A stretch of DNA of 7,289 nucleotides from Candidatus Latescibacterota bacterium. Lineage in GTDB: Bacteria; Latescibacterota; UBA2968; UBA8231. The notes beneath the pieces were generated by a model that worked only from the letters and a program-made list of their open reading frames with translations, did not search any database and had not been told where the DNA came from. A program made the position numbers and the translations under genes. Position 1 is the stretch's first letter. Each line of letters starts with the position of its first letter. Of this stretch, positions 6,444 through 7,289 are shown in pieces. The stretch is from positions 25,861 to 33,149 of the forward strand of contig JAGWBY010000062.1 in assembly GCA_021295675.1 (NCBI GenBank). Reading direction: 5' to 3'.

Positions 6444-6602
6444 GTGACATCTCCGGAAATAAAGCGCCTCTTCGACATCGTCTCGATACTCGTTCTGCTG
6501 ATTGTCGTTCCGGCGTACATCTTCTGTCACTTGGGGCGCATTCTGCTGATTGCAATTCCGGCGGCTTATATCTGCTACCGCCTGAAGTCGCCCGCTGACT
6601 AA
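6444..6602 (+). CDS. Small hydrophobic membrane protein (52 residues)
   Basis: A GTG-started frame of 52 residues ending in TAA (6600-6602). An in-frame TAG at 6435-6437 rules out an earlier start. A purine-rich AAGAGA about 10 bases upstream is a modest ribosome binding site. The protein starts TSPEIKRLFDIV and then has two hydrophobic stretches separated by CHLGR: ILVLLIVVPAYIF (about 15-27) and ILLIAIPAAYICY (about 33-45), ending RLKSPAD. The two halves are a 16-residue repeat, also visible in the DNA. It could span the membrane once or twice. It is not recognised as a known family. Position between a tRNA gene and a toxin-antitoxin pair, and convergent with the toxin gene (24 bases between stops), suggests accessory DNA. 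A chance frame cannot be excluded. Confidence 0.45.
   Translation: MTSPEIKRLFDIVSILVLLIVVPAYIFCHLGRILLIAIPAAYICYRLKSPAD
6493..6563 (+). repeat. Imperfect 23-bp direct repeat with 48-bp period
   Basis: TTCTGCTGATTG at 6493-6504 recurs at 6541-6552, and TTCCGGCG at 6508-6515 recurs at 6556-6563, with the three bases between differing. The spacing of 48 bp equals 16 codons, so the repeat stays in frame in the small membrane protein and encodes LLI-x-x-PA twice. Confidence 0.85.
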
Positions 6603-6626
6603 CTTGATTCCCGTCAAATTTCGCGG

Positions 6627-7085
6627 CTATCTCACCAGCCGTTCGTCAAGCAAGTACGGTTCAACCGCCGCGATTTCCACCTCTTTCATCTCTGAATGCA
6701 CTGGATTGATCAGCACATTGTAGTCGCCTTTGACTACTGCTGAGGGTACGCGCAGCAACAAGGACCTCTTCTCCTCAATCCAACGAGTGCCGACCTCCTC
6801 TAGTTCAACAGGGGCCGGATGTCGTCGCCAGTTGTTCGGCAACATCTCCTCGGTAATAGTCTCTGCGGGCGCATCATCGGGCACTGCAATAGTCGCGATG
6901 CTCAGATTTTTCGGTACCCGCGCCAATGGCACATGCACTAGGTATTCCACCGTGGCCAATGCCCAACTAGGCGAGGTGTAAAGCAAACCCACTCCGACGC
7001 GATTCCATCGACCGCCGTTGGTGCGGGCGCCGGCTCCCGATAGATCGTTTATGTAGCGGGTCTTGGCGATGCGGAAAAGCCGCAT
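6627..7085 (-). CDS. RES-domain toxin of a RES-Xre toxin-antitoxin system
   Basis: RES-family toxin of 152 residues, the usual size. Characterised relatives such as MbcT and other RES-Xre toxins deplete cellular NAD+. The conserved residues are visible: Arg5 in FRIA, Arg26 in GGRWN, Tyr36 in LYTS, Glu47 in ALATVEYLVH, Ser115 in RVPSAVV and Asn127 in LINPVH. The ATG at 7085-7083 overlaps the antitoxin stop by one base (TGATG), so the antitoxin comes first and translation is coupled, the normal order for this family. No deletion relative to the family is seen. It lies convergent with the small membrane protein gene. The toxin appears intact and potentially active, kept in check by the adjacent antitoxin. 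Confidence 0.93.
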   Translation of the reverse strand: MRLFRIAKTRYINDLSGAGARTNGGRWNRVGVGLLYTSPSWALATVEYLVHVPLARVPKNLSIATIAVPDDAPAETITEEMLPNNWRRHPAPVELEEVGTRWIEEKRSLLLRVPSAVVKGDYNVLINPVHSEMKEVEIAAVEPYLLDERLVR

Positions 7086-7289
7086 CAGGCGAATACCCCG
7101 TGCTCTATCCGGCCCAGCTCAGCCAAAACGATATCTGCGCCGAAACGCGAGTTGAGCAATTCGAGCGGCACTTTGTTGCCCAATGCCACACAGGGTTGTT
7201 TGAGCCAATCCAGGAAATGATCGCGGTCCTCAAAGACAGCTACCCCTCTGGCAGCGACGCTAGCGATCTGGATAACCTGCTCGGAGACG
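7085..7289 (-). CDS. Xre/MbcA/ParS-type antitoxin, C-terminal part (partial at window edge)
   Basis: An open frame enters from the right edge and ends at TGA (7087-7085), giving 67 visible residues. It contains VFEDRDHFLDWLKQP, then VALGNKVPLELL, and ends LAELGRIEHGVFA. These are hallmarks of the DUF2384 toxin-binding domain of MbcA/ParS/Xre antitoxins: the ALG-x-x-(T/V)PLELL helix and the terminal LGRIEHG-x-(F/Y)A tail that is thought to reach the toxin active site. The N-terminal DNA-binding helix-turn-helix part, the start codon and the autoregulated promoter lie outside the window. It directly precedes and overlaps the RES toxin gene. Confidence 0.92.
   Translation of the reverse strand, partial: VSEQVIQIASVAARGVAVFEDRDHFLDWLKQPCVALGNKVPLELLNSRFGADIVLAELGRIEHGVFA

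Noticed and set aside
6183..6617. 144-residue minus-strand frame across the tRNA gene
   Set aside because: It is antisense to tRNA-Leu; the GLEPT-type stretch is the well-known false protein produced by reading a Leu tRNA backwards. It also overlaps the better supported plus-strand genes.
6603..6626. Terminator between the convergent small protein and RES toxin genes
   Set aside because: Only a 4-bp inverted repeat (TTGA/TCAA) without a T run is present in the 24-base gap.
1..7289. CRISPR arrays, insertion sequences, riboswitches
   Set aside because: No regularly spaced repeats, transposase motifs or recognisable leader structures were seen on either strand.

Overview
The window looks like a piece of bacterial chromosome, moderately GC-rich in its coding parts, from a free-living and probably uncultured bacterium. 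The gene families (HrpA helicase, NfeD/FloA, RES-Xre) are widespread, so the sequence alone does not fix the phylum. tRNA-Leu carries an encoded CCA end. Three blocks can be seen.

Left block, minus strand (1-2907): an amidohydrolase/deacetylase-family metallohydrolase (1660-2907) is followed after 18 bases by a DEAH-box RNA helicase of the HrpA family, which runs off the left edge. The helicase frame is broken near 335-343. Middle block, plus strand (3040-6308): an AT-rich divergent gap of 132 bp (2908-3039) holds a strong sigma70-type promoter. It reads into a compact membrane operon: long NfeD (ClpP-class protease plus NfeD domain), short NfeD, FloA (flotillin-like SPFH scaffold) and a small membrane-anchored coiled-coil protein. 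A tRNA-Leu(CAA) gene starts 8 bases after the last stop. Right block (6404-7289): a 52-residue hydrophobic protein too short for routine calling, then on the minus strand a RES-domain toxin with the C-terminal part of its Xre/MbcA/ParS-type antitoxin. The RES-Xre pair is accessory material beside a tRNA gene.

The most striking observation is that all five conserved protein genes between 1 and 5801 lack about 7 codons (about 20-26 bases) at one internal site each. Two losses are in frame (amidohydrolase near 2032, FloA near 5480). Three shift the frame and create early stops (HrpA near 340, long NfeD near 4238, short NfeD near 4630). In the frameshifted cases the missing frame resumes at once with well-conserved sequence. 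The gene ends recovered that way also make sense, for example an ATGA overlap between the two nfeD genes. The RES toxin, the visible part of its antitoxin and the tRNA show no such gap. Repeated losses of similar size in otherwise intact genes look more like an assembly or sequence-processing error than gene decay, but only raw reads can decide this.
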